64,000 nucleotides of DNA from Crocinitomicaceae bacterium (GTDB lineage: Bacteria; Bacteroidota; Bacteroidia; Flavobacteriales_D; Crocinitomicaceae). Below, piece after piece: positions 18,079 through 27,075 of this stretch (positions within the stretch are counted from its first letter, which is position 1; every line of letters starts with the position of its first letter). The position numbers and the translations under genes were made by a program. The notes under the pieces are model-generated. The model did not search any database, was not told the DNA's origin, and saw only the letters and a program-made list of their open reading frames with translations. Location of the stretch: the NCBI GenBank assembly GCA_029251865.1, contig JAQXCN010000012.1, positions 22,482-86,481 of the forward strand. The letters run 5' to 3'.

Positions 18079-18750
18079 ATGACTGAAAACTTTTCCTTAG
18101 AAGACTTAAAACAAAAATACAACAACAGCAAAAGCTTTAGAATATCAACTATTGCTATCGGTTCTGTTGCACTTATCATACTCGGATACCTAGGCTACAG
18201 ACAATTTATGTGGAAGCCGGAAAATGAAAAATCTAAGGCCTCCTACTACGTCGCTTTAAATGCAGTCACCAACGAGGATCAAAACGCTACTGCCGACACT
18301 TCAAAAGCTTCTGCGAAGAATGACCCAATAAAAAAGTTGCAGAAAAGTGTTAAGAAATATGATGGTAAAATTGGAGGAGAAGTAAGTAAATACCTTCTTG
18401 CAACGCAATACATGCGCAAAGGGAAATATAAAGAGGCACTCACCCTTTTAGAAAGCGTTTCTGTTGAGGACACCTATGTAAGTGTTCAAGTTGTAGGTTT
18501 ACAAGGAGACTGCCAATCAGAACTGAATAAGTTTGAAGATGCGTATGAGCTTTACAAAACAGCTGCAAATATGAATGCAAACAACTTTACAAGTCCAATG
18601 TATTTATTTAAAGCAGGTTTAGTAGCTGAGCAGTTAAAAAAATACGATTTAGCGAAAAGTCACTTCGAAACAATCGCTGTACAATACCCTAAATCATTTT
18701 ACGCGAAAGAAAAAAACTTAGAAGCGTACATCGCAAGAAACGCTCAATAA
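18079..18750 (+). CDS. TPR-containing membrane-anchored protein (YfgM-like)
   Basis: A 223-residue protein with a cytoplasmic N-terminus, one membrane segment at about 24-43 (STIAIGSVALIILGYLGY) and a periplasmic domain with tetratricopeptide-like helices (YMRKGKYKEALTLLE, LNKFEDAYELYKTAA, LKKYDLAKSHFETIA). The layout is that of YfgM-type ancillary factors of the Sec translocon, which act with periplasmic chaperones. A Lys-rich linker separates membrane and TPR parts. It is followed after 10 nt by ribH. Confidence 0.82.
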   Translation: MTENFSLEDLKQKYNNSKSFRISTIAIGSVALIILGYLGYRQFMWKPENEKSKASYYVALNAVTNEDQNATADTSKASAKNDPIKKLQKSVKKYDGKIGGEVSKYLLATQYMRKGKYKEALTLLESVSVEDTYVSVQVVGLQGDCQSELNKFEDAYELYKTAANMNANNFTSPMYLFKAGLVAEQLKKYDLAKSHFETIAVQYPKSFYAKEKNLEAYIARNAQ

Positions 18751-18760
18751 CATATGATTT

Positions 18761-19252
18761 ATGGCAACGTCCAATAAAAATCTATCAGCTTACGACAAAG
18801 AAAAAGTTATAAATGGTGCCGATTTAAATATCGGCATTGTTGTTTCTGAGTGGAACGGAGAAATCACATCCAAACTTTGTGATGGCGCCGTGCAAACCCT
18901 TTTAGAAAACAATGTTTCAAAAGAAAACATTACAATCCAAAAAGTACCAGGCGCTTTTGAATTACCATTAGGTGCACAATTTCTTTTAAAAAGTAAAAAA
19001 TTTGACGGTATAATCACTGTCGGTACTGTAATTCAAGGAGAAACAAAACATTTTGACTTTGTTTGCCAAGGAGCAACAGATGGTATTATGCGCGTAATGC
19101 TTGATTTCAATACCCCAATCTCATTTTGTGTACTTACCGACAATACGCGAGAGCAATCCATTGCAAGATCAGGTGGTATTCACGGAAATAAAGGCATTGA
19201 AGCAGCAGTCAGCCTTCTTCAAATGATTGAGACGCACAAAACATTATTATGA
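18761..19252 (+). CDS. ribH: 6,7-dimethyl-8-ribityllumazine synthase
   Basis: A 163-residue penultimate enzyme of riboflavin synthesis, which joins 5-amino-6-ribitylaminouracil to dihydroxybutanone phosphate in a pentameric or icosahedral shell. Substrate-binding and catalytic motifs are visible: SEWNGEI (29-35) with the stacking aromatic, VPGAFELPLGA, GETKHFDF with catalytic His97, and LTDNTREQSIARSGG with the phosphate-binding arginine. The length is normal for the single-domain enzyme. The stop overlaps glmM by 4 nt (ATGA), so the two are translationally coupled. Confidence 0.95.
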   Translation: MATSNKNLSAYDKEKVINGADLNIGIVVSEWNGEITSKLCDGAVQTLLENNVSKENITIQKVPGAFELPLGAQFLLKSKKFDGIITVGTVIQGETKHFDFVCQGATDGIMRVMLDFNTPISFCVLTDNTREQSIARSGGIHGNKGIEAAVSLLQMIETHKTLL

Positions 19253-20634
19253 CACTTATAAAATCAATCTCGGGAATCCGAGGAACAATAGGCGGGAAAG
19301 TAAATGAAGGCCTGACGCCGATAGATACGGTAAAATTCGCCTCAGCTTACGGGACTTGGTTAATAAATAACAACCCCAATCAAAAACTAAAAGTGGTTAT
19401 TGGTAGAGACGCTAGACCTTCTGGTCAAATGGTATCTGATTTGGTATGTTCTTCATTAATAGGCTTAGGTATTGATGTTATCAATTTAGGACTTTCAACA
19501 ACGCCGACGGTTGAAATAGCAGTTCCGATGGAAGGAGCTCATGGTGGGATCATCCTAACTGCAAGTCATAATCCAAAACAATGGAACGCATTAAAGCTTC
19601 TTAACGAGAAAGGAGAATTCATCTCGGGCGAAGAAGGAAATACATTATTAACTATTGCTGAACAAGCAGCATTTGAATTTGCAGAAGTTGATAACATCGG
19701 AACCGTCCGAAACGACAGTAGTTATTTACAAAAGCACATTGATTCTGTACTTAACTTAGCACTGGTAAATGTCGAAGCGATTAAAGCTGCAGATTTTAGC
19801 GTTGTGATTGATGCTGTTAATTCTACAGGGGGGATTTTTATACCTGCATTGTTAGAAGCTCTAGGTGTTCAAAAAATCACAAAACTTTACTGTGAACCAA
19901 ATGGCCAATTCCCTCATAATCCGGAACCCTTACCCGAACACTTGACTGACCTATCTTCAAAAATAATAGAAACCAAAGCTGATGTCGGCTTCACAGTAGA
20001 TCCCGATGTTGATCGACTTGCGATGGTCTGTGAGGATGGTAGTATGTTTGGAGAAGAGTACACTTTAGTTGCGGTTGCGGACTACGTGCTAAATCATACA
20101 CCAGGCTCTACTGTATCAAACCTATCCTCAACAAGAGCATTAAGAGACGTAACAGAGGGAAAAGGAGAAGTTTACCATGCCTCAGCCGTAGGAGAAGTAA
20201 ATGTTGTTTCTCTTATGAAACAGACAAAAGCAGTTATTGGTGGTGAAGGAAACGGCGGTATAATCTATCCTGAATCTCATTACGGCCGAGATGCATTAGT
20301 CGGAATTGCATTGTTTTTATCGCATTTAGCACTAAAAAAGTGTAAAACCTCTCAACTTCGTGATAGCTTTCCAAAATATTGTATCTCTAAAAACAAAATC
20401 CAACTAACGCCAGACATTAATGTTGATGACGTTCTTACTCAAATGGCAGACAAATACAGTGGTGAAGAGGTTGACACTACGGACGGTGTGAAAATTTATA
20501 TCGAAAAGGAATGGGTTCATCTGCGAAAAAGCAATACCGAACCAATTATTCGTATCTACTCAGAAAGCGAATCAATGGCAGCAGCTAATGAATTGGCTAA
20601 CAGAATCAAAGGAGATATAAACACTTTTATTTAA
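19249..20634 (+). CDS. glmM: Phosphoglucosamine mutase
   Basis: A 461-residue phosphohexomutase that interconverts glucosamine-6-P and glucosamine-1-P for UDP-GlcNAc, feeding peptidoglycan and LPS. The phosphoserine loop is TASHNPKQWNALK with Ser106. The magnesium site is DPDVDR with Asp251, Asp253 and Asp255. The sugar-binding loop is GEGNGG and the phosphate-binding loop RKSNTEPIIRIY. Phosphomannomutase or phosphoglucomutase activity cannot be excluded in this superfamily, but the start SISGIRGTIGG is the GlmM-like Bacteroidota form. It overlaps ribH by 4 nt. Confidence 0.9.
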   Translation: MTLIKSISGIRGTIGGKVNEGLTPIDTVKFASAYGTWLINNNPNQKLKVVIGRDARPSGQMVSDLVCSSLIGLGIDVINLGLSTTPTVEIAVPMEGAHGGIILTASHNPKQWNALKLLNEKGEFISGEEGNTLLTIAEQAAFEFAEVDNIGTVRNDSSYLQKHIDSVLNLALVNVEAIKAADFSVVIDAVNSTGGIFIPALLEALGVQKITKLYCEPNGQFPHNPEPLPEHLTDLSSKIIETKADVGFTVDPDVDRLAMVCEDGSMFGEEYTLVAVADYVLNHTPGSTVSNLSSTRALRDVTEGKGEVYHASAVGEVNVVSLMKQTKAVIGGEGNGGIIYPESHYGRDALVGIALFLSHLALKKCKTSQLRDSFPKYCISKNKIQLTPDINVDDVLTQMADKYSGEEVDTTDGVKIYIEKEWVHLRKSNTEPIIRIYSESESMAAANELANRIKGDINTFI

Positions 20635-20745
20635 AAGGTTTTAATACTATCTTATTAACAATCCGCCTTTCATAACTCAATTCGTTTTTAATTCATTGCA
20701 GTCATCACAACTGTATATTACGACGAACTTAAAAATTAATTTAAC

Positions 20746-21423
20746 ATGAAAAAGTTAGCTATTTTATTAGGAGCTGTTGTAATGTCTGGTACATTATTGG
20801 CTCAAAAACCTTCAAGTGATGATTCAAACTACTCATTGGAAGGAATGATTAATTATTCAGATATGGGATTTGAGTGGAATGCGCCAAACCTCAGAATGCG
20901 TTATTTTGTAAATGACAATATTGCGGCAAGAGTTACATTAGGCATGTCTTCATCTTCGGAAACAATGAATGTTTATGAGGCGGGAGGATCTGGAACTGGG
21001 ACAATAGATATGGGGTCAATGAGTTGGTCTCTTGGTCTTGGTGCGGAATACCATTTATCGGGAACAGATAGGCTGTCACCTTATTTCTCTGCTGGCCTTG
21101 CATTTGGCGGAATGTCAATGACAGAAGATTGGTCTAATTCGGATGGAGTTGATTATATGGCAGATATGACAGCTTCAGTAGAATCTTCTGGTTCAACATT
21201 TGGATTAGGTTTAGGTGCAGGAGTCGATTATTATATATTCGACAATATCTATATCGGAATGGAGATGGGATTGAGCTGGGATAGTTACACTGACGGTGGA
21301 GGAAGTGCCTCTATTACTGGAGGTGGAACTACGACAGATATAACGACAGAATCATCAGGATCCGTGAGCGCATTGTCTCTTGGTGGTGGAAACATGGGTT
21401 TCAGAATCGGTTGGAGATTCTAA
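20746..21423 (+). CDS. Small outer membrane beta-barrel protein
   Basis: A 225-residue protein with a clear signal peptide (LAILLGAVVMSGTLLAQ) and amphipathic strands rich in Gly, Ser and Tyr. The MGFRIGWRF ending gives a C-terminal aromatic residue as expected for Bam-dependent insertion. It resembles OmpX/OmpW-size 8-stranded barrels (outer membrane protein beta-barrel domain). Low-complexity Gly-Ser loops (GGGSASITGGGTTTD) are probably surface-exposed. It is monocistronic, followed by a strong hairpin terminator. Function unknown. Confidence 0.85.
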   Translation: MKKLAILLGAVVMSGTLLAQKPSSDDSNYSLEGMINYSDMGFEWNAPNLRMRYFVNDNIAARVTLGMSSSSETMNVYEAGGSGTGTIDMGSMSWSLGLGAEYHLSGTDRLSPYFSAGLAFGGMSMTEDWSNSDGVDYMADMTASVESSGSTFGLGLGAGVDYYIFDNIYIGMEMGLSWDSYTDGGGSASITGGGTTTDITTESSGSVSALSLGGGNMGFRIGWRF

Positions 21424-21444
21424 AAACCAAAAACCAATAAACTT

Positions 21445-21472
21445 AAAGAGGGCTTCGGCCCTCTTTTTTTTT
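21445..21472 (+). terminator. Rho-independent terminator after the barrel protein
   Basis: A 9-bp stem AAAGAGGGC / GCCCTCTTT closes a TTCG tetraloop and runs into an uninterrupted T tract. This is the strongest terminator in the window. Confidence 0.95.
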
Positions 21473-21554
21473 ATTTAAACTTTCATTTCAATAAGAATCA
21501 TAGAATTTTCGCGAGAAAATAATTTGATATGATTAATTTTAAAGCAAGAGAAAT

Positions 21555-22280
21555 ATGGAAGAGACGAGAAAAAGAATTGAGGTTTGTTTCACACCTGGAG
21601 AATATGATTACTTCAAAGATGAATTCGAAATTGTTGTAGTCATAGATGTGCTTCGGGCCACAACAGCTATATGTGCGGCATTTGACAATGGGATAAAATC
21701 AATTATTCCAGTACCTACATTAGAAGACGCACGTGAGTACAAAAAACAAGGCTATCTTGTCGGTGCAGAGCGCAAAGGTCAAATTGTTGAAGGCTTTGAT
21801 TTTGGCAACTCCCCCTACTCCTACATGAAGGAAGAGTTTAAAGGAAAAGAAGTCGTATTAACAACGACGAATGGCACAAAATCAATCGCTGCTGCAAAAG
21901 ATGCAGACACAGTTGTCATTGGAGCATTGGTCAATTTAGATGCGATGATTGAATGGCTCATAAAACAAAATAAAAACACCCTTTGTTTGTGCTCAGGCTG
22001 GCAAGACAAATTCAATCTTGAAGACACTATTTGCGCAGGGGCAATTTCAGAGGCCCTAATTGCTACTGGCAATTACACATCCATTGAAGATTCGTCAATC
22101 GCAGCGAAGTACCTCTATATATCTGCAAAGGACAACTACATGGGTTACCTCAAATCTAGTTCACACAGAAGAAGACTACGGAATCTCAACTTAAATAAAG
22201 ATGTCAAGTATTGTCTCACCCCTAATCTTTCCAAATCTGTACCTATTCTTAAAGATGGAAAACTCTACAACCAAGAATGA
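21555..22280 (+). CDS. comB: 2-phosphosulfolactate phosphatase (ComB family)
   Basis: A 241-residue Mg-dependent phosphatase of the ComB fold. Family blocks are DVLRATTAICAAFDNG (31-46), GAERKG (70-75), FDFGNSPYSY (81-90), LTTTNGTKSI and the C-terminal LCSGWQDKFNLEDTICAG. ComB makes sulfolactate in coenzyme M biosynthesis in archaea. In bacteria without coenzyme M the family is widespread, and the real substrate, possibly another phosphorylated acid, is often unproven. No other sulfolactate or coenzyme M genes are nearby. Its stop overlaps the next gene by 4 nt. Confidence 0.9.
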   Translation: MEETRKRIEVCFTPGEYDYFKDEFEIVVVIDVLRATTAICAAFDNGIKSIIPVPTLEDAREYKKQGYLVGAERKGQIVEGFDFGNSPYSYMKEEFKGKEVVLTTTNGTKSIAAAKDADTVVIGALVNLDAMIEWLIKQNKNTLCLCSGWQDKFNLEDTICAGAISEALIATGNYTSIEDSSIAAKYLYISAKDNYMGYLKSSSHRRRLRNLNLNKDVKYCLTPNLSKSVPILKDGKLYNQE

Positions 22281-23263
22281 AATATCTGATTCTTTCTATT
22301 TGCATTCTCATTTCTCTATCGGTAAATCAAACGCATAAAAAAATAACGTGGGGCTTTTTTGGACATAAAAAAATCAATCGGATATCCATATTTACGTTAC
22401 CCGACGAAATGTTTGGTTTCTACAAAGAGCACATTGAATACATAACAGAACATGCTGTAGACCCTGACAAGCGCCGTTATGCCGTGGATGGTGAAGCACC
22501 ATGTCATTATATTGATCTTGACCATTATTATCACAAGGGAGAGGACCCTTACACCGTAATGCCTGAAAAATGGAAAGATGCAGTTGAGAAATTCACAGAA
22601 GACACCTTGCAAGCATACGGAATCGTTCCTTGGCACATTCAAAGAATGAAATACAGACTTCAAAAGGCTTTTGAGCGAAAAAATGTTGATTTAATACTAA
22701 AATACTCTGCAGATATTGGCCATTACATTGGTGATGCTCACGTGCCGCTTCATACTACTGAAAATTATAATGGCCATATGACAAACCAAAAAGGGATTCA
22801 TGGCTTGTGGGAAAGTCGTCTTGTAGAAATTAACTCAACGAACTACGATTATTTTGTAGGAAAAGCGAAATATGTTGAGAATGTACTTGACTTTGCCTGG
22901 GAGGCTGTTAAAGGTTCACACAATGCTTTGGACTCTGTCTTTAACATGGAAATTGAAACCACAAAAGAAATACCACAAAACCTAAAATACAGCTACGAGA
23001 GACGCGGGAACGTAACAACAAAAGTCTATTCAAAGGAATTCTGCGATTTATACCATTCTAAAATGAACGGAATGGTTGAAAGGCGCATGAAACGCGCGAT
23101 AATCTCCATTGGATCTATCTGGTATACCGCTTGGGTAGATGCTGGACAACCCGACCTAAGAGCTTTACAATATTCTAAGCCAAGTGAAAATCTAATCAAT
23201 GAACTTCAAGTTTTAGATGACGCATACCATCAGGGACTTCATAAAGGAAGAATCTGTGATTAA
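22277..23263 (+). CDS. Zinc-dependent phospholipase C / S1-P1 nuclease-like protein
   Basis: A 328-residue exported protein with the all-helical tri-zinc fold of phospholipase C and S1/P1 nucleases. Metal ligands are visible in order: WGFFGHKKIN (His30), CHYIDLDHY (His77, Asp80), DIGHYIGDAHVPLHT (His149, Asp153, His155/159) and GIHGLWES (His175, Glu179). The usual N-terminal tryptophan is at 25, shortly after a hydrophobic signal segment. The substrate (phospholipid or nucleic acid) cannot be decided. It is translationally coupled to comB (ATGA), suggesting a shared phosphate-ester role. Confidence 0.87.
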   Translation: MKYLILSICILISLSVNQTHKKITWGFFGHKKINRISIFTLPDEMFGFYKEHIEYITEHAVDPDKRRYAVDGEAPCHYIDLDHYYHKGEDPYTVMPEKWKDAVEKFTEDTLQAYGIVPWHIQRMKYRLQKAFERKNVDLILKYSADIGHYIGDAHVPLHTTENYNGHMTNQKGIHGLWESRLVEINSTNYDYFVGKAKYVENVLDFAWEAVKGSHNALDSVFNMEIETTKEIPQNLKYSYERRGNVTTKVYSKEFCDLYHSKMNGMVERRMKRAIISIGSIWYTAWVDAGQPDLRALQYSKPSENLINELQVLDDAYHQGLHKGRICD

Positions 23264-23338
23264 ACTTCTATTATTTGATTTTGTGAAATCTGAATTCAAT
23301 TCATTTAAATAAATACGCTTAAAAATAATTAACATCTG

Positions 23339-24535
23339 ATGAAAAAAACACTATTCCTTTTAACAATACTATTCTCAATAGAATCATTCGCTCAACTAAC
23401 AAACGAAAACTTTATAAGTGAAATTAATGCCTGTTTAACGACCAACCCCATTAATGGGTTGTGTGAATCGAGCATTTATGGCGTTATGCCTGACTGGGAT
23501 GTTAGTCAGGTAACAGATATGTCTTGGGCCTTTGATGACCAAATAGAATTCAATGGTGATATCAGCGCATGGGATGTAAGTAACGTTACCAATATGAGCT
23601 TTATGTTTACATCAAATCCATACAGTGGAGGGACCGCATTTAACCAAAACATTGGAGAATGGAATGTTAGTAATGTCACTAATATGGAGATGATGTTTGG
23701 GCGGTCTACCGCATTCAATCAAAACATAGGTAATTGGGATGTAAGCAACGTAATCGATATGTCCTATATGTTTTTAGGGGCAAATTCATTCAATCAAGAC
23801 ATCGGAAATTGGGATGTCAGCAATGTGACCAAGATGCATTCAATGTTTACGAGTGCTGTTTCTTTCAATCAAGATATAGGAGAATGGAATGTCAGTAATG
23901 TAACCAACATGATTTCCATGTTCGGAAATGTTAATGGACCTTCTCCCGTGCCATACGCTGGTGCTATTTCCTTCAATCAAGATATCGGAGATTGGGATGT
24001 AAGCAATGTTGATGTTATGATAAACATGTTCAAAGGTGCAACCGCTTTTGATCAAAACATTAGCGCCTGGGATGTTAGTAACGTGTCAAACATGTCACAA
24101 ATGCTGAATTTATCAGGCCTTTCTATTGCCAATTATGATGCGCTACTAATGGGATGGTCCACCCAAGATGTACAGCCCAGTGTCCCACTCGGTGCTTTAG
24201 GCCTAAAATATTGCCTCGGAGAATCAGCAAGGCAAAATCTTATCAATACACACAATTGGAGTATCCTAGACGACTCATTGGACTGTCCAGTCGCAAATAT
24301 TTTCTATCCAAACGAGTTAGAAATCTCAATTTATCCAAATCCTACAACAAAAAAGGTTTTTATCGATTGGAATGACACACCATTACATATAGCGCTCTAT
24401 GATTTGTTAGGAAACCGAGTATTGCATAAAAATTTCACCAATTACTGTGATTTAAGTCATTTAGAAAGTGGTATTTACAAGGCTGTAATTTCTAATGGTT
24501 TGAAATCAACCACAAAGAAAATCGTCAAAAACTAA
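23339..24535 (+). CDS. BspA-like (DUF285) repeat surface protein with T9SS sorting domain
   Basis: A 398-residue secreted protein. A signal peptide (LFLLTILFSIESFAQ) is followed by eight copies of a W(D/N)VSxV-x-x-M-x-x-M/A-F unit between residues 52 and 256, for example FNQDIGNWDVSNV. This is the DUF285/BspA leucine-rich-like repeat found in surface adhesins and lipoproteins. The C-terminal domain from about 326 (ISIYPNPTTKKVFIDW to STTKKIVKN) is a type A T9SS sorting signal, so the protein should cross the outer membrane through the PorV/PorU route and be attached or released. Spacing between repeats varies (23-32 residues). Role is probably adhesion or matrix. Confidence 0.92.
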   Translation: MKKTLFLLTILFSIESFAQLTNENFISEINACLTTNPINGLCESSIYGVMPDWDVSQVTDMSWAFDDQIEFNGDISAWDVSNVTNMSFMFTSNPYSGGTAFNQNIGEWNVSNVTNMEMMFGRSTAFNQNIGNWDVSNVIDMSYMFLGANSFNQDIGNWDVSNVTKMHSMFTSAVSFNQDIGEWNVSNVTNMISMFGNVNGPSPVPYAGAISFNQDIGDWDVSNVDVMINMFKGATAFDQNISAWDVSNVSNMSQMLNLSGLSIANYDALLMGWSTQDVQPSVPLGALGLKYCLGESARQNLINTHNWSILDDSLDCPVANIFYPNELEISIYPNPTTKKVFIDWNDTPLHIALYDLLGNRVLHKNFTNYCDLSHLESGIYKAVISNGLKSTTKKIVKN

Positions 24536-24574
24536 TGTAATCAAAGTTTTGAGGTTTCAGCTGAGCATCAAATG

Positions 24575-26257
24575 TCATACTATTTTCCTATACTTTATTC
24601 TCTTGGGACCTGAATCGCCTAATCTTTTCTTACGATTTTCCTCATAGTCAGAATAGGTACCTTCAAACCAATACACCTCAGAATCACCCTCGAAAGCAAG
24701 GATATGGGTGCAAATCCGATCTAAAAACCATCTATCATGGGAAATAACAACGGCACATCCCGCAAAATTTTGAATCCCCTCTTCCAAAGCACGCAGCGTA
24801 TTTACATCTATATCATTGGTTGGCTCATCAAGAAGTAGCACATTAGCCTCTATCTTCAAAGTCATAGCTAAATGCAAACGGTTTCGCTCACCTCCTGATA
24901 AAACACCAACTTTCTTATTTTGATCTGAACCGCTGAAATTGAATTTGGATAAATACGCGCGTGAATTAATCTTTTGATTACCAACCTCAACATATTCCAA
25001 ACCACTCGAAACCACATCAAAAACAGATTTTTCAGGCTGGATATCCTTGTGTGTTTGATCCACATAGCCTAGCTTAACAGTTTCACCTACCTGAAACTGA
25101 CCTCCATCGGGCTGCAATTCATCCATTATCATTTTAAAAATTGTGGTTTTACCGGCACCATTTGGCCCGATTACTCCAACAATTCCTGCAGGCGGCAATT
25201 TAAAATTCAGGTTATCATACAGTAATTTCTCACCAAAAGATTTAGAGACACTTTCAGCATCTATCACATTGGTTCCCAGTCTTGGACCATTCGGTATCGG
25301 AATCTCTAGTATATCATCTTTTGCCTTAGAATCCTGAGATAACATTTTCTCATAATTTTGAATTCTTGCTTTATTCTTTGCCTGCCTCGCTTTCGGATTC
25401 ATACGTACCCATTCAAGCTCTCTCGCTAATACTTTTTGTCGTTTTGATTCTTGTTTTTCTTCTTCCTTAAGTCGCTTTCCTTTTTGTTCTAACCAAGAAG
25501 TATAGTTTCCTTTCCATGGGATCCCCTCTCCTCTATCTAATTCTAAAATCCATCCTGCTACATTGTCCAAGAAATACCTATCGTGGGTAACTGCAATCAC
25601 CGTTCCTTTGTACTGCTGAAGATGCTGCTCAAGCCAATCAATAGATTCTGCATCCAAATGGTTGGTAGGCTCATCTAAAAGTAAAATGTCAGGATTCTTT
25701 AAAAGCAAACGACAAAGTGCTACACGGCGTTTTTCACCACCTGAAAGTGTACCTATCTTCTGATCGTCTGGAGGACAACGCAGGGCATCCATTGCGCGGT
25801 CTAACTTATTATCTAGCTCCCAAGCATCCAAAGCATCTATCTTATCAGAAACCTCTCCTTGCCTTGCAATTAACTTCTCCATTTTATCAGGATCATTAAG
25901 TACAGCTTCATCCATAAATGAGGCATTTATTTCCTCGTATTCTTTAAGAACATCAACGGTTTCTTGACATCCTTCCATTACTATTTCCTTTACCGTTCTC
26001 TCCAGGTCTAACTCAGGTTCCTGTGGTAAATAACCGACCGAATACCCCGGAGAAAAAACTACATCTCCCTGATACGCCTGATCTAAACCTGCTATAATTT
26101 TCATAACAGTAGATTTACCAGAACCATTTAAACCTATAATTCCAATCTTAGCACCATAAAAGAATGAAAGGTGGATATTCTTAATGATTTGCTTTCCCTG
26201 TGGTGTTGCTTTAGTGACACCTACCATAGAAAAAATTACCTTTTTATCATCAGCCAT
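24575..26257 (-). CDS. ettA: ABC-F translational throttle ATPase
   Basis: A 560-residue soluble protein with two ABC ATPase domains and no membrane part. Walker A motifs are GLNGSGKST (42-50) and GPNGAGKTT (near 364). The signatures LSGGEKRRVALCRLL and LSGGERNRLHLAMTL and Walker B LLLDEPTNHLD and LLLDEPTNDID are intact. The inter-domain linker is highly charged (KGKRLKEEEKQESKRQK), the P-site tRNA interaction motif region of ABC-F proteins. Length and start (VIFSMVGVTKATPQGKQI) match EttA, which gates the first peptide bond according to ATP level. It is downstream of the glycosyltransferase gene, one base apart. Confidence 0.94.
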   Translation of the reverse strand: MADDKKVIFSMVGVTKATPQGKQIIKNIHLSFFYGAKIGIIGLNGSGKSTVMKIIAGLDQAYQGDVVFSPGYSVGYLPQEPELDLERTVKEIVMEGCQETVDVLKEYEEINASFMDEAVLNDPDKMEKLIARQGEVSDKIDALDAWELDNKLDRAMDALRCPPDDQKIGTLSGGEKRRVALCRLLLKNPDILLLDEPTNHLDAESIDWLEQHLQQYKGTVIAVTHDRYFLDNVAGWILELDRGEGIPWKGNYTSWLEQKGKRLKEEEKQESKRQKVLARELEWVRMNPKARQAKNKARIQNYEKMLSQDSKAKDDILEIPIPNGPRLGTNVIDAESVSKSFGEKLLYDNLNFKLPPAGIVGVIGPNGAGKTTIFKMIMDELQPDGGQFQVGETVKLGYVDQTHKDIQPEKSVFDVVSSGLEYVEVGNQKINSRAYLSKFNFSGSDQNKKVGVLSGGERNRLHLAMTLKIEANVLLLDEPTNDIDVNTLRALEEGIQNFAGCAVVISHDRWFLDRICTHILAFEGDSEVYWFEGTYSDYEENRKKRLGDSGPKRIKYRKIV

Positions 26258-26258
26258 A

Positions 26259-26999
26259 TTATTTGAATATTTTATTTGTGTGAATCTTCCATTTAGCTAA
26301 ACGAAAGTTTATTGCTGTTTTTAGCACACCCAAGCCATAAGTTACCGAGCGGCTGAAATTAATTGAGGACGCTTCCTCGAAATATTTTGTGGGACAGGTG
26401 ACTTCACCAATCTCAAAATCTTTAAAACAAATTTGTGCGATCATCTGATTGTCAAAAACAAAATCATCAGAGTTCTGATGAATGTTAATTTCCTCAAACA
26501 CCTCTTTTGAGAATGCGCGATAACCGGTATGGTACTCAGAAAGTTTTTGCCCCATAAGTATGTTCTGAAACAAAGTTAGAATTCGGTTGGCCACGTATTT
26601 ATAAACTGGCATACCCCCCTTCAATGCACCCTTTCCAAGAATTCTCGAACCAAGAACAACAGGATAAACTTCAAAAGCAATGATTCCTGAAATCGCATGA
26701 ATCAGCTTTGGTGTATATTGATAATCTGGATGAAGCATAATAATAATATCTGCGCCCAATTCAAGCGCTTTGGTGTAACAAGATTTCTGATTACCTCCGT
26801 AACCTTTATTGGACTCGTGACGAATGACATGCGCGATACCTAGCTCCTCAGCAATCACCGATGTATTGTCTTTACTAGCATCATCAACTAATATAACAGC
26901 ATCAACAATTTCCATTGGAATTTCGCTATAAGTCTTTGCCACCGTACTTGCCGCATTGTATGCGGGAAGTACAACTGCTATTTTCTTTCCATTTAACAC
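26259..26999 (-). CDS. Glycosyltransferase family 2 (dolichol-phosphate mannose synthase-like)
   Basis: A GT-A fold transferase of about 246 residues. KIAVVLPAYNAASTV begins the nucleotide-binding fold, LVDDASKDNT is the acidic motif, and MLHPDYQY carries the metal-binding aspartate, followed by the family LGSRILGKGALKGGMP. I chose the GTG at 26999 rather than the ATG at 27047. It gives the family N-terminus and leaves room for the divergent rarA promoter, whereas the longer form adds 16 unusual residues. It probably transfers a hexose to polyprenyl phosphate or glycan. ettA follows in the same operon. Confidence 0.85.
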   Translation of the reverse strand: MLNGKKIAVVLPAYNAASTVAKTYSEIPMEIVDAVILVDDASKDNTSVIAEELGIAHVIRHESNKGYGGNQKSCYTKALELGADIIIMLHPDYQYTPKLIHAISGIIAFEVYPVVLGSRILGKGALKGGMPVYKYVANRILTLFQNILMGQKLSEYHTGYRAFSKEVFEEINIHQNSDDFVFDNQMIAQICFKDFEIGEVTCPTKYFEEASSINFSRSVTYGLGVLKTAINFRLAKWKIHTNKIFK

Positions 27000-27063
27000 G
27001 GCATAAAAATAATGAGGATATGTGAATTGAACACCTATTTCATGCACCGAATCAATCTTTCCT

Positions 27064-27071
27064 TAAATTTG
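27064..27071 (+). promoter_or_regulatory. -7 box for rarA, 4 nt before the ATG
   Basis: TAAATTTG matches the -7 consensus exactly and is followed by GTGT-C/ATG with four bases between. No convincing -33 element is seen. The layout predicts a leaderless transcript. Confidence 0.5.
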
Positions 27072-27075
27072 TGTC

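Noticed and set aside
23518..24100. Regular tandem repeats that could look like a CRISPR array
   Set aside because: The repeats are in frame, have varying spacing and encode BspA-type protein units with a T9SS tail; there are no identical repeats with unique spacers.
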